DNA from: an uncultured bacterium
GTDB taxonomy: Bacteria; Patescibacteriota; Gracilibacteria; Absconditabacterales; Absconditicoccaceae
Assembly: GCA_946408385.1 (NCBI GenBank)
Contig: CAMJSB010000004.1
Coordinates: 1 to 64,000, forward strand
DNA: 64,000 nucleotides
Direction: 5' to 3'
This document shows positions 10,784 to 21,758 of this stretch, piece by piece. Below the pieces are notes generated by a model that did no database searches, had not been told where the DNA came from, and was given only the letters and a program-made list of their open reading frames with translations. Made by a program: the position numbers and the translations under genes. Position 1 is the stretch's first letter; the number at the start of each line of letters is the position of its first letter.

Positions 10784-11395
10784 TTTAATGATTTCATTTG
10801 TCGCACCAGCAGATCCCATAGAGATTATATAGGATATAGCAGTCGCTACTGGTACATCGGTTTCTACCACATCTTCAGGTCTGAGTAAAAGTACTCTATA
10901 GCTGGTAAGTGGTGAGAAAGGTAATACCACGGATATTAATTCAGATTCATGCAATGCCTCGCAGAAAGCTTGCGGTTTCTCGCCTGTAATAAATCCTACT
11001 TCATACCCATTTTCGAGGGTTTTTACCAAGACCACTCTTTTGAATGAGTCTGTATCTCTTAGAGAGCTGGCCACCTGATTTGTTATTTTAAACAAGTGAC
11101 TCAAGAGAGGAATTCTATAAATAATAGGGTCCAACCAGCTTTTGAATTTTTTGCTCATTCTAGGTTGTTTCGAAATTACTCCAATAATCCATATGATTAT
11201 ACAGATTAATAATAACCCCAATAGCCTAACTGCTATACTAGGCAAACCAATAGAATTCATAGTCTCCTCAGGAATCAGAGATTCCACAGACTCAATCCAG
11301 CCAGATAAAGTTCCCAAAATCCAGCTAAGAATGATTATGAACAATAATATTGGTAGTATTGTCCTTAATCCTGAGAAAAAATTATCTTTAACCAT
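10766..11395 (-). CDS. DUF502 membrane protein, copy b (no UGA-Gly)
   Basis: 209 aa, complete even under the standard code. Same plan as copy a: two N-terminal membrane helices, then 'PIIYRIPLLSHLFKITNQ', 'DSFKRVVLVKT', 'ETDVPVATAISYIISMGSAG'. All 11 glycines are GGN and none is TGA, and no CGA/CGG is used, in sharp contrast to its tandem paralogue. With its GC-rich terminator this suggests recent acquisition from a standard-code relative, perhaps another CPR bacterium, rather than local duplication. Confidence 0.85.
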   Translation of the reverse strand: MVKDNFFSGLRTILPILLFIIILSWILGTLSGWIESVESLIPEETMNSIGLPSIAVRLLGLLLICIIIWIIGVISKQPRMSKKFKSWLDPIIYRIPLLSHLFKITNQVASSLRDTDSFKRVVLVKTLENGYEVGFITGEKPQAFCEALHESELISVVLPFSPLTSYRVLLLRPEDVVETDVPVATAISYIISMGSAGATNEIIKETPSV

Positions 11396-11628
11396 TTTTT
11401 ATGTGTTTTTTTGTTGTTTCCAACAATTAGATCAAAATTTTATTATCTCTAATATTTAGATTAACTTTTTTGATAAAAAAAACAACACATTATTTATGTT
11501 AGTCAATCATTCTTATAGATTTTTTATATAATGTATATACAATTTCTCCGAAAATCTTTTGAAAAATAGGATAATATCCTTAATGTTCTATTTAAGTTTT
11601 GGCTTTTTTATTTGCTTTTTAAAAATTC

Positions 11629-13716
11629 ATGAAAAAATACTCAATTTTTCTCGGGTTATCCGCTATATTTAGCATTTCTCTGCTATGAAATTTTAGTAAT
11701 GCAGAATATAATTTGCAGATAGATGCAGATAAGAATGAAGTTTATCTTACATCATGAGATGATAAAATAACACTAGAAAATGCCGATAAATACTTGTCAT
11801 GAAATGAATCTAACAATAATTCATGATCGACATTAAGTGTTTCTGTTACATCTCCTAATACACAAGCAAATACGTGAAGCGAAAGTAACTCATGAAATAT
11901 TGCATGAACATGAGATGTAAACACTTGATCAACAGTTTGAACTTGAGCAGAAAATTGAACATGAAGTCAAGTAAATTCTTGAGATGTAGAATGAACTTGA
12001 ACTGTAACTACATGATCAGCAGCATCCACATGAGCAACTCGTGTATTTTGAGAAAATATAAATGCTGAATTATTAACCTGAGATGAATTTGATAGAGCAT
12101 TATACTGGATGTATATGAATTGACTAACAAAATATAATAATTCTGACGAGTTCCGTCCATACGATAATCTTACTAGAGAAGAATCTGCAAAAATGATAGG
12201 TCAGCTCTATAGTGTATTATGATTTCCAAAAGAAGATAAATGATTCAATTGTAGTTTTGTAGATACAAATATGTTTGATCCAACATTGGCAGAACATATT
12301 TATAATGTATGTAGACGAGGAATATTTAGATGAAATGACAAAACCCAGCAATATATGCCACACGATAATTTGACAAAAGGTCAGCTTTTAGCCGTACTTT
12401 TGAGAATATTTGAATGAAAAATGTCAAATGAAACTGCTCAACCACGATGGATTGAATATTATGTAAAAGCTTTAACTTTGTCTATGACTAATGAAAAAAA
12501 TTTAGCAAAATTTGATCAGCCTGTATCTAGACGAGAAGCATCATTATTAATTTTCAGATTCAAGAATATGGTTAGTGATGAAGAGCAGTACAAACTATAT
12601 CTAGCACGTTTAACTAATTTAGAATGAGATAATGATAGTTATTTAAAACAAATTGAAGAACTAAAATCACAATGGGAAGAATCTAAAACATCAAGTGAAG
12701 AGGAAGATTCAAAGATAGATAATTCAAATCCTGATTCTAATGAAATTGTTTCTTGAACTTGAGAAAATGCAACTACAACATGAAGTGATGTAAGTTTGGC
12801 TATAATTGCATGAAATGAAAAATTGACTGATAGTTCTGAATTTATGGAATCTCTCAATTGGATGTATGATAATGGTATGACTTCATACAATACTACAGAA
12901 TCATTCATGCCATACCAAACCATAACTCGTGCTCAGGTTGCTAAAATGTTGGATAAATTTGCTACAGCAACTAATTTAACGACAATCAGAAATGAATGAA
13001 ATTGTGAATTTAGCGATGTAGATCCTCAATCAGAATATAAAGATTCTATTACTAAAGTTTGCCAATATGGAGTAATGGCAGGTTCTAGTGATAAATTTTC
13101 TCCTGATCAAGTCGTAACAAAAGCTGAATTTATAGCAATGCTAATCAGATTGTTTGATTGAGCTAAATTAGATGAAAGCGTAAATCCTTGGTGGACAGAA
13201 TATTATAAAAGAGCGATAGAAATCTGACTCATTTCTGCACAAGATACAGTATCATTCACTTCTGATATCGCTAGATATGATGTGGCAACATATCTATACA
13301 GATTAAAAGTCAGACTTACAATGTATAATAATTTAAATTCTACTCAACTTTCTGATGAAGTTCTAAAAACACTTTCAGAAACCGTAGCTACATGAGATGA
13401 TTGAAAAGTAAATGTAAAAGCATACGTTGATATACTTGCATTAAATAATTCAGCTTTCACTGATGGATATATAGAATTCCTTGATGAAAGATATAAAGTT
13501 TCTAGATCTGAATTAGATAGTTATAATGTTGGTGTCAATAGTTTCGTACGATATGGAAAGGTTTACAGTTTGGAAACTGATGAACAAGTGGGAAGTATAT
13601 CATTCATCCTTACAAACTGAACATTAGTAGAATGATCTATCCGTGTTAATAAAAATTCATATTATCTAACAAAAGATTCTAATACTACCACATACTATAA
13701 CTTAACTCAAAAATAA
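11629..13716 (+). CDS. Exported S-layer-homology (SLH) domain protein
   Basis: 695 aa. N-terminal signal peptide ('KKYSIFLGLSAIFSISLLGNFSNA'-like, cleaved near residue 25). A Gly/Ser/Thr/Asn-rich linker follows (about 45-140) in which nearly all glycines are TGA. Then come SLH repeats: residues about 155-320 and, after an acidic linker, 400-570, with 'ITRAQVAKML', 'SRYDVATYLYRL' and 'VCQYGVMAGSSDKFSPD' features. SLH domains usually anchor proteins to cell-wall polymers, so this is probably a surface or envelope protein. Two CGA codons (12316, 12532) align with Tyr in sister repeats. Its stop overlaps the sufS start (TAATG). Confidence 0.85.
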
Positions 13717-14939
13717 TGATAAAATTAATCTGAAAAAAGGATAATAAATGGAAAAATCTATTCCCTATTTTTGGTGAACATCCATATTTAGTTTATCTTG
13801 ATAATGCAGCTTCTACTCAAAAACCCAAAACTGTAATAGATTGAGTTTCAGATTTTTTGAAAAACGATTATGCAAATATTCATCGTTGATTATATTCTCT
13901 CTCTGAAAGATCAGAAGAATTATACTACGAATCAAAATGCAAACTTGCAGAGTTGATTGACTGTAAACCCAGTGAAATAATTTATTCATACAATTCTACA
14001 TATTGCATAAATTTACTAGCTCAAGCATTAGTGAACAGTTGAAAACTCTGAAAATGAGACAAAGTTTTATTATGAATTCGAGAACATCATTCTAATATTT
14101 TACCACGAAAAGTTCTATCAAAGATTTTTGGATTCAAAATAGAATTTATAAACGAAGATAAAAATTATAATATTGACCGAAAAGATTTTGAAAAAAAATT
14201 TGATAAAAAAGTTAAAATAGTATCATTATCTCAGGTATCTAATGTTACGGGACAGATAATGGAAATTGAAAAAATTAGAGAAAAAGTCTGAGAAAATGTC
14301 TTTTTCATGGTTGATTGATCTCAGTCAGTGCCACATTTCCCCATAGAAATTAATCAAATTAAATGTGATGCGCTAATTATGACGTGACATAAAATGATGG
14401 CACAAACTTGACTATGAATGATGTATTTAAAACGTGAATTAATAAAAGAACTAGATCCCCTAATCCTCTGATGATGAACTGTTAAAGATGTTAGCATTGA
14501 TAGTTTTTCTTTGCAAAATAATGCAGATAAACGGGAGGCATGAACCCCAAATATAATTTGAGCTGTTAGTCTTTTGAAAGCATTAGAAACTATAGAATCA
14601 ATTTGATGAATGGAAAAAGTTCGAGAACATGAAAAAACTCTGATTGAAATTTTATGTGAATGATTTGAAAAAAGAAAGGATAAAATCAGACTGATATGAA
14701 ATTATGAGCCACATAACCGTATCTGAACATTTTCCTTTGTTATAAAAAATGAAAAAAATTTTAATAAAATATGAGAAATCTTTTCCAAAAATAATATATG
14801 TATACGTACGTGATGACATTGTGCATATCCATTACATAAATCACTGAACATATGATGAAGTGCAAGAGTAAGCACATATTTATACAATACAAACCAAGAT
14901 ATAAAGAAATTTTTTGAATGTTTGGATAGCATAATTTAA
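13716..14939 (+). CDS. sufS: Cysteine desulfurase, SufS/CsdA type
   Basis: 407 aa PLP enzyme that takes sulfur from cysteine for Fe-S clusters and thio-modified tRNA. Motifs: 'YLDNAASTQKP', 'NIHRGLYSLSE', 'EHHSNILP', 'TGHKMMAQTGLG' with the PLP lysine, 'IRTGGHCAYPL' with the catalytic Cys, and 'ARVSTYLYNT'. CGA (14106) lies exactly where the family has Trp in 'HHSNIxPW', and CGG (14532) at the aromatic position before 'EAGTPN'. The ATG overlaps the SLH gene stop. No other suf gene is in the window. Confidence 0.92.
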
Positions 14940-15054
14940 CTTATAAAATTTTTAAAATTTGGACTATAATTAACTATAAAAAAGTCCAATTTTTTTTGCA
15001 TTTTTTGATATATGTATGTATAATTAATATAGATTAATTTAAATTTTAAATTAA

Positions 15055-16551
15055 ATGTGTATGAGCAAAAATATCGAACAATTCAGAACAGAAGTAGATG
15101 ACATTAAAAAAACATTAAGCGAATTAAAAAGTAATGTCGATATTTCTGAAACTGAAAAAAAGACAAAAGCAGAAGCATTAAAAGCACAAGCAGAGACTAC
15201 GAAACAGAAGATACAGAAAGAAATTAACGATTTATCAAATCAATCAGGACAGTGAGTAGAAAGTAAAAAAGAAGAAGCAGAAGCTCTGTTGAATAGTTTT
15301 AATGAAATAATGAGTTTGTATGATTCAATAACGAATACATGAAATAATATTCCAATTCAACAACAAACATTACCAGAGACGGAAGATAAATGAATATTTT
15401 CTAAGGCAAAAGATCGAATTTGAGATCAGTGGTCAGATGTAAAAAGTTGAGATAAATGGAAATCGGAGCCTTGAAAAAACATATTACGTACATTATGATT
15501 TTGACTGACTTGATATGCAGCATACAAATGAATAAAGGCATTATGGAAAAAAATATTCTGAAAGAAAGAAGAGGACGATGAAGATGAAGAAGAGAAAGAA
15601 GAAAAGAAATCAAAAAAGAAGAAAGAAGAGGACGATGAAGATGAAGAAGAGAAAGAAGAAAAGAAATCAAAAAAGAAGAAAGAAGAAGAGGATGACGAAG
15701 AAGAGAAAGAAGAAAAGAAATCAAAAAAGAAGAAAGAGGAGGATGAAGATGACGATGACAAAGATGATGGAGAGAAAAAATCTTTTCGAAGTAAATGGTA
15801 TTGAAAAACTATATGATGAGGGGCAGTATGAGCATGAATTTATTTTTTAGGTAAATGGTTACATTTATGGTGAGATAAAGAAGATAAAACAGAGCAAAAA
15901 ACTCAGGAACAAATTACAACAAAACAGGAAAAAGATGAAGTAAAAGAATCGCAGAAAGAATGAAATGATATTGTAGAGAGCAAAGAAACAGCAAAAGAAT
16001 GATGAGATAAAATATCTGATGAAATGTTTCAACAGTTATTAAAAATGGAAGGTAGCCAAAATCATGTTGCAAAAACTGCAAAATACTTTGGAGAAACGTT
16101 TACTACATGACCTTATGGTCAAGTATATAAACATATAGATGAAAATGGAAATCTATTGAAAACACCGGTTCCTTTTAAAGAATGAGAGAAATTAACCGAA
16201 GAACGATCGAAAAATAATGCAAAAGCATTCTACGATAAAAAAGCAAAAGAATGGAAAAAAATATTAGATGAAAAATGATGTAAATATAACCAGGATATGC
16301 TTGATTCTTTAGTTTGTAAATCAGGATGAACAGCGAAGGCGACAAACAACCTCAAGAATTTTGTTTTATCACATCGAAACAATAAAGATGAAATATTTGA
16401 ATATATGAGCAAGCATGCGATAACTGCTGCATGAAATTGAAAAGTTATGCCTGGACTCGTAAAACGTGCTCTATTCGCTGCAAATTGGTTTAAATGAGAT
16501 AAAAAACCATTTTCTGCATATTCTTATTCAAAATCCAAAAAAGCAGGATAG
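15055..16551 (+). CDS. GH24-type lysozyme with coiled coil, membrane segments and charged repeats
   Basis: 498 aa. N-terminal coiled coil (about 3-75), hydrophobic stretch near 145-165 ('TLGFGLTGYAAYKGIKALW'), an extremely charged Lys/Glu/Asp repeat (about 170-240, roughly 19-residue units), a Gly-rich second membrane segment ('TIGGAVGAGIYFLG'), and a C-terminal phage-type lysozyme domain (about 318-485). In that domain 'KMEGSQ' supplies the candidate catalytic Glu, 'FTTGPYG' resembles the T4-lysozyme 'YTIGIGH' loop, and 'PGLVKRALFAANWF' matches the GLxxRR...E region. It probably cuts peptidoglycan, perhaps of a host. ATG at 15061 is an alternative start. Confidence 0.75.
15566..15772 (+). 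repeat. Tandem Lys/Glu/Asp repeat within the lysozyme gene
   Basis: About three and a half purine-only units of 54-57 bp ('GAAGAGAAAGAAGAAAAGAAA...'). The two long serine-rich antisense ORFs and the Arg/Lys-rich plus ORF in the ORF track here are low-complexity shadows. Confidence 0.85.
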
Positions 16552-16571
16552 TTTATAATCATAAAATATAA

Positions 16572-17282
16572 TTATTTCCCAAAATTTTGACTTCATAAGC
16601 TATCATTCCACCATATGATAGCTTTTTCTAATTCTTCAACTGTAAACTGAGGACAGTATAAGTCAGTAAAATAAAGTTGAGCATATCCAATTCGCCAAAG
16701 CATAAATCCAGATAATCTTTTTGCTAATTTTTGTTTAGTTCTAATCACCAAATCCACTGTTGGCAATCATCCAAAATCCATATATTTTTCCAAATTTTCT
16801 TTATTAATTTCTTCTCATGAATCGCTTAATTTTTTTATTGCCCTTAATATTTCATCTTGTCATCCATAATTCACAGCCAAAACAAAAGTTTTAGAACTAT
16901 CAGGGAATACAAATTCAGATTCTTTTTCATTGATAAAATCAACTAAATGACTTGGTAATTGAGTTTTGTCTCCAGCAAAACGAAAATTGACATGATTTTT
17001 ACGCATCATATCATACAAATTTTCTGTAATTCTCTTATATAAATCAAAAAGATAATTCAATTCCATTTTAGTTCTATTTTTTAGGTTCTCTGTACTCAAT
17101 CATCGCAAAGTAAAAACATCAATTGCTGTATTTTCAAAAATATAAATAGCTAACTCTATACATCTCTGAAATCATTCCAAATGTCATTGTAAGCTAGTTT
17201 TTCACAACTCTTTTGCCCATGTTCTATTTCAATCTGGAATTAGAGCTACATGTTTTGGATATTGCATAATATGATTTACCAT
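16572..17282 (-). CDS. uppS: Isoprenyl (undecaprenyl-type) diphosphate synthase
   Basis: 236 aa cis-prenyltransferase that makes the lipid carrier for cell-wall and surface glycans. 'IPDGNRTWAK' holds the catalytic Asp, 'GLSTENLKNR' and 'VNYGGQDEI' are family blocks, and 'DLVIRT...RLSGFMLW..GYAQLYF' is the C-terminal signature. CGA (17103-17105, minus) is in 'FTL-[CGA]-GLSTEN', where I recall Trp in related proteins. A second ATG five codons downstream is possible. The gene converges with the lysozyme gene and its 3' end overlaps that gene's likely terminator. Confidence 0.9.
16597..16628 (+). terminator. Terminator of the lysozyme gene, inside the uppS 3' end
   Basis: Perfect 10-bp stem 'AAGCTATCAT' / 'ATGATAGCTT' with an 8-nt loop, followed by TTTTT on the plus strand, 46 bp after the lysozyme stop. 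It is antisense to codons near the end of uppS, so both functions share the sequence. Confidence 0.7.
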
Positions 17283-17388
17283 AAAATAAAGCTAAACTTA
17301 AGTGTAAACAAAGAAAGATTTTTTTCAATAAAAACTAATGAAATAATTTACACACACGAAAAATATGTAGTAAAAAGTTCGCAAAAAA

Positions 17389-17416
17389 TTGACAAAATGC
17401 GATTTTTGAGTATACT
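17389..17416 (+). promoter_or_regulatory. Sigma70-type promoter before the second lysozyme operon
   Basis: TTGACA at 17389-17394 and TATACT at 17411-17416, spacing 16 bp, about 32 bp before the ATG at 17448. Confidence 0.7.
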
Positions 17417-17447
17417 CCTATATAAGGTGTTTATATAATCATAGCCA

Positions 17448-17741
17448 ATGGTAGCAAAAGAACAAAAAAAAGAATTACTTGTAAATATATTAAAAGCTAT
17501 AGATTCATTCCGAGACTTAGCAGAATGATTTTTAACAATAGTCGAGAATACAAAAGATGACAATCTAATAAATAATATTTTAATTGAAATCCAAAATTGA
17601 ATCAAACTTATTAAATCCCAGAGGAAAAGAGAGAATATTAAAAAAGAAATAAATAATATATACGAGAAATATAATAATAAAACAGAACAAGATAAAGAAA
17701 AAGCTGAAGAATTTTTAGAAAATTTTATAAATAATATTTAA
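17448..17741 (+). CDS. Small helical hypothetical protein
   Basis: 97 aa, strongly Lys/Glu/Asn-rich and predicted helical, with an amphipathic C-terminal half suggestive of a coiled coil. Two TGA-Gly and one CGA. No signal peptide or membrane segment. It is one bp before the second lysozyme gene and behind the TTGACA/TATACT promoter, so the two are co-transcribed. An immunity, chaperone or regulatory role for the lysozyme is possible but not shown. Confidence 0.65.
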
Positions 17742-17742
17742 G

Positions 17743-18747
17743 ATGCCTTGAGAAACTATTAAACAGCGTATAGATATTGATAAAAATAATTTCATAGATA
17801 CAAAAGAAATTAATGATTTTATTTTTGATGAAAAATTATGAGAAAAAAATTTAAATGACCTATGAAATTATTTAAATGAGTTGCCTTTATTCAATAATAA
17901 TGAAATTAGATCAGCAATAAAAAATGGTTTTTACAATTCGAAAGAATGGCTAGAAATACAACAAAATATACGAAAAAAAATAAGAAAAAACAATCCATTA
18001 AATAAAAAAGAATTAAGTTTAATATATCTTGATATGTTGTCTGGAAATTCTAGTTTTATACCTACGGTATTATCTAAAGATCAAATAAGATTTGAAGCAA
18101 ATAAACCAATTAATCAGATTTGTGGCTGACAATTAATCCAATTTATTAGAAGAAAATATTTTATGGTTACATATACTGGGGAAGTGTTTGAAAAGTGATG
18201 AAACAAAATATCGGAAGATATGTTCCAACAATTATTAACAATGGAAGGTAGTCAAAATTTTATTGCTAAGATCCACAAAAATAAATTTTGAGAAACTTTT
18301 GTTACTTGACCTTATGGTATGGTATATAAACACATAGATGAAAATGGAAATCTATTGAAAACGCCGATTCCTTTTAAAGAATGAGAGAAATTAACCGAAG
18401 AACGATCGAAAAATAATGCAAAAGCCTATTATGATAAGAGAGCACAAGAGCGGAAAAATTTATTAGACAATAAATGATATGAATATAACCAAGCCCAACT
18501 AGATTCTTTAGTATCTGCATCATGATGAACTACCACATCAGTAGAAAAACTTAAAAATTTTACCCTATCTCATCGAGGTAAACCTATGGAAATCTCTAAG
18601 TTTATTCTCACATTTGCCACGAAATCAGCTTGAAATTGACAAGAACAGCCATGACTTGTAATTCGTAGACAATTTGAATCAAATTGGTTTAAGTGAATAA
18701 AAAGACCTATTTGAGAATATCAAAGAAAATATTATGAAAGAAGGTAA
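17743..18747 (+). CDS. GH24-type lysozyme with N-terminal EF-hand
   Basis: 334 aa. Residues about 10-25 form a canonical EF-hand loop pattern (D-x-D-x-N-x-F-I-D-x-x-E), followed by a Lys-rich helical region. The C-terminal lysozyme domain (about 156-320) is a close paralogue of the 15055 gene, with 'TMEGSQ', 'FVTGPYG' and 'PGLVIRRQFESNWF', the last closer to the phage GLxxRR..E signature than in its paralogue. About 110 bp (roughly 18310-18420) is almost identical at DNA level to 16110-16220, pointing to recent duplication or gene conversion. It lacks the membrane segments and charged repeats of its sister. Confidence 0.75.
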
Positions 18748-18997
18748 AAGCAGAAAAAATAGATATCTTATCACAACAAAACATACAATAATTATATTCA
18801 TATATTATAGTGTCTCATATAATTAAGTATGAACGATAAACGTTTCAAAATTATTCTTGTTTTTTCTAATAATCAAAAGATAAAACAAAGTATTCATATA
18901 TGTAAATAATAATAAAAAAAGATAATCAAGCCTTGAAATCCTATTGTTAAAATCTATCATTCATTCAGATTTTTTTAATTTTTCATAATTTGGGATA
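18748..18997. other. Intergenic region before pheT
   Basis: 250 bp of AT-rich sequence. One 26-codon frame begins at 18829 but has no other support. No clear promoter box, tRNA or hairpin with a T-run was found. Confidence 0.4.
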
Positions 18998-21502
18998 ATG
19001 AAATATCATTCACAGTTGATTAGGAAGTATATCACAATTGAAGATACTCCAGAGAATATCGCTAATAATTTGATTTTAAAGACAGTTGAAATCGAGGAAG
19101 TTATTCAACGTAAAATAGACAAACATATCGTAATCTGAAAAGTGATTAGTGCAGTAAATCATCCAGATTCTGATCATATGAGCGTATGTCAGGTGGATTT
19201 ATGACCTAAATGACAATTCCAGATAGTGTGTGGAGCTGCGAACGTTCAATGAGCAAAATATGTAGCAGTGGCTATGGAGTGAGCATTTTTTCCACAAGCA
19301 GGGATCACTATCGCACCTAGAAAATTACGCTGAGTAGATTCAAATGGAATGATATGTTCAAAGAATGAATTATGAATCAATGAAGATACAGATAAACCCC
19401 GAATTTGGGAATTAGATAAAGATTTAGAAGTGAGTGATGAAGATTTGGGAACTCCATTGACTGATAAATTCGAATGGTTGGATAGTTATGTTTTGGATAT
19501 CGATAATAAATGATTGACAAATCGTCCTGATTTGACTGGACATTTCGGAGTAGCTTGGGAATTCAATTCAATGTATAAACCTCAATGAAAAATCTGATTT
19601 AGTGCATTGCCAAAATATCAACAAGATTTCGAAACTACCAATATGTTAGATTTACTCGAGCATGGAGAAAAGAAAGGGAAGAAATCTGTAATTTGTGAAA
19701 CTCAGTGATTGAATAACTATATATTACTTGAGCTTAATAACGTAGAAGTGAAGGATTCAGATTTTTATATGCGTTTGCAGAATGCTGATTTGGGAAATGG
19801 AAGCGTGAATAATTGGGTAGATTTCTCTAATATTTTTATGAATATTTCATGAAATCCAGTTCATTTCTTCGATGCAGACAAAATCGAGTGAAATATTCAT
19901 GTTCGTGATGCTCATGAATGAGAAAAATTTGTAGATTTGTTTGAAAAAGAGCATACTCTAATTCCACAAGATATCGTAATCGCTGATGATAAAAAAGCAC
20001 TTTGTTTGTGAGGAATAATGTGAGGTTTGAATAGTTGAGTAACAGCTGAAACCAAAAATATTTTGGTAGAAATAGCAAACTTCGACCCAGTGAGAATTCG
20101 TAAAACTGGAGTTAGGCTATGATTACGTTCAGATTCAGAACTTAGAAATGAAAAACATATCGCTCCTACATATTCATTATATGCATTGTTATTATTCTTG
20201 GATGAATTGAAATATTATGCAAAAGATTTGTGAAATTTTGAAATCTGAGGAGTAAGTTCATATGTTAAACCTTGACTTCATCCAGTTCAACCAACTACAA
20301 TTACAGTGGATTGGGATGATATGAATCAATTCATATTTGGAAAAGATGATAAAAAACCTGACTTCCAAGAAAGAGCTTCTGAAATTCTTAGAAACTTGTG
20401 ATTCAAGGTAGAATGAAATCAAGTAACTGTTCCATTATGGAGAGGACCAGATGATATTACTATTCCTGCTGATATTTCAGAAGAAGTAGCTAGAATTCGA
20501 GGTTATGAACAGATAAAACTAACTGCACCACTTACTCAAATTCAGAGTCAGAGTTTTATTTGAAATACTGAAGTAATTCGTATAATAGAAGAAACTTTGG
20601 TAGAGAAATGTCGCTTCGATCAATGAGAAAATTATCCATGGGTAAGTGAAAAAATGGTGCAACCATTTGGAAAAACGAGAAAAGATTTCATCACATTGAC
20701 TAATCCAGTAAATCCTGAATGTCCATTGCTTCGTAATACATTCTTGTATCAATTTTTACAGGTGGCTTCAAAAAATTCAAAATTCTTTGATACAATTCGT
20801 TATTTCGATACTGGAAAAGTATGGACAAAGAATGAACCAAATAATGAGATTTCTCCAGAATTTGCTGCTGCACATTTGGATGAGCAATTACATGCTGCAT
20901 TCTTTATGTACAAAAAATCTATCAATTCGTGGGATGAAGATACATTACTAGAAGCTAAATCAGTAATTGATGAGATTATGCATGATTATGAGCTGAATGG
21001 AAAGATTACTTATGAAGCTACAGATTTACCATATTTTCATCCAAAAAAGCAAGGTAAAATCTTATTCAATAAACAAGAAATCTGAGTAATCTGAACTATT
21101 CATCCAACGATTTTGAAAGCTAATAAGTTACCAGAAAATGCAAATTTAACATTTGTAGAAATATCGCTTGAAAAGATTAAAGAGCTTAGAAGTCAGGCAA
21201 CTGAAAAAACATATATTTACGAAACTATGCAGGATCAGATTTTATGGAGAGATTTGAGTTTCGTAATAGATGAAAAATCTGATTTTTCTAAAGTTTTGTC
21301 AGCACTTCGTAAGATAGAGGAAGTGAAGGATATCCGTGTATTTGATGTTTATCAATGAGAGAATTTGCCTGCAGGTAAGAAGTCGATTTCATTACAGATA
21401 AAAATTATGGGAGATGGAAATATGACAAGTGAGCAGATTGGAGCTATAATGCAGAAAGCGATTGATGCGGTAAGTAAGGTTGGAGGTGAATTGAGAGGAT
21501 AA
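18998..21502 (+). CDS. pheT: Phenylalanine--tRNA ligase beta subunit
   Basis: 834 aa, normal size. The N-terminal tRNA-binding OB domain (about 40-150) has 'HPDSDHMSVCQVD' and 'VCGAANVQGAKYVAVA'; B3/B4 contains 'NRPDLTGHFGVAWE'; B5 and the core contain 'EEVARI-x-GYEQI'; 'RKDFITLTNPVNPECPLLRNTF' is typical; and the C-terminal FDX-ACB domain ends the protein. CGA (20498) is at x of 'ARI-x-GY', normally Tyr. PheT works with PheS (not in the window) to charge tRNA-Phe. The many TGA at conserved Gly are split up in the ORF track. Terminator 21 bp downstream. Confidence 0.95.
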
Positions 21503-21522
21503 TTAAGTTAAAAGAAATATAA

Positions 21523-21550
21523 AAAGCTGTCCGTAAGGGTAGCTTTTTTT
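21523..21550 (+). terminator. Terminator of pheT
   Basis: 10-bp stem 'AAAGCTGTCC' / 'GGGTAGCTTT' (two G-U pairs), tetraloop GTAA, followed by T-run. Confidence 0.8.
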
Positions 21551-21586
21551 GTTTGCTTTTTTTGAAAATATTGGTATAAGGAAATA

Positions 21587-21755
21587 GCTTAGGTTAATAT
21601 ATTTAAATCTTACGAGACAAGAGGACATTTTGCGATATCTTCAGCAATTTGTCTTCTTGTAAGATTATTGTGTATTGGCCTAAGCAACCGTGAAGTATCG
21701 TAAAGTGTCCTTTTTATTACGATAGTTCAGGTTATGCTTTATGACCTGTTTTTTT
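21587..21755 (+). promoter_or_regulatory. Structured leader ending in an attenuator before the R-M gene
   Basis: GCTTAGG (21587-21593) can close with CCTAAGC (21679-21685). Inside lies a long hairpin AATCTTAC..AAGAGGACA..TTGC / GCAA..TGTCTTCTT..GTAAGATT (21606-21666) with one 5-nt bulge. Next comes TATCGTAA / TTACGATA (21696-21724), then a terminator CAGGTTAT / ATGACCTG plus eight T (21728-21755), ending 4 bp before the ATG of the next gene. 'AGGACATTTT' in the first hairpin can pair with 'AAAGTGTCCT' in the loop of the second, a possible pseudoknot or switch. No known riboswitch recognised; it could instead be a stand-alone ncRNA. Confidence 0.55.
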
Positions 21756-21758
21756 ATT

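Noticed and set aside
11142-11459. 105-aa plus-strand ORF
   Set aside because: Antisense to DUF502 copy b, which has strong family similarity.
15401-15761. Two long antisense ORFs rich in Ser, Phe and Leu
   Set aside because: They mirror the purine-only Lys/Glu repeat of the lysozyme gene on the plus strand; low complexity and no start or context support.
18829-18909. 26-codon ORF before pheT
   Set aside because: Too short, no promoter or ribosome binding site, no similarity visible.
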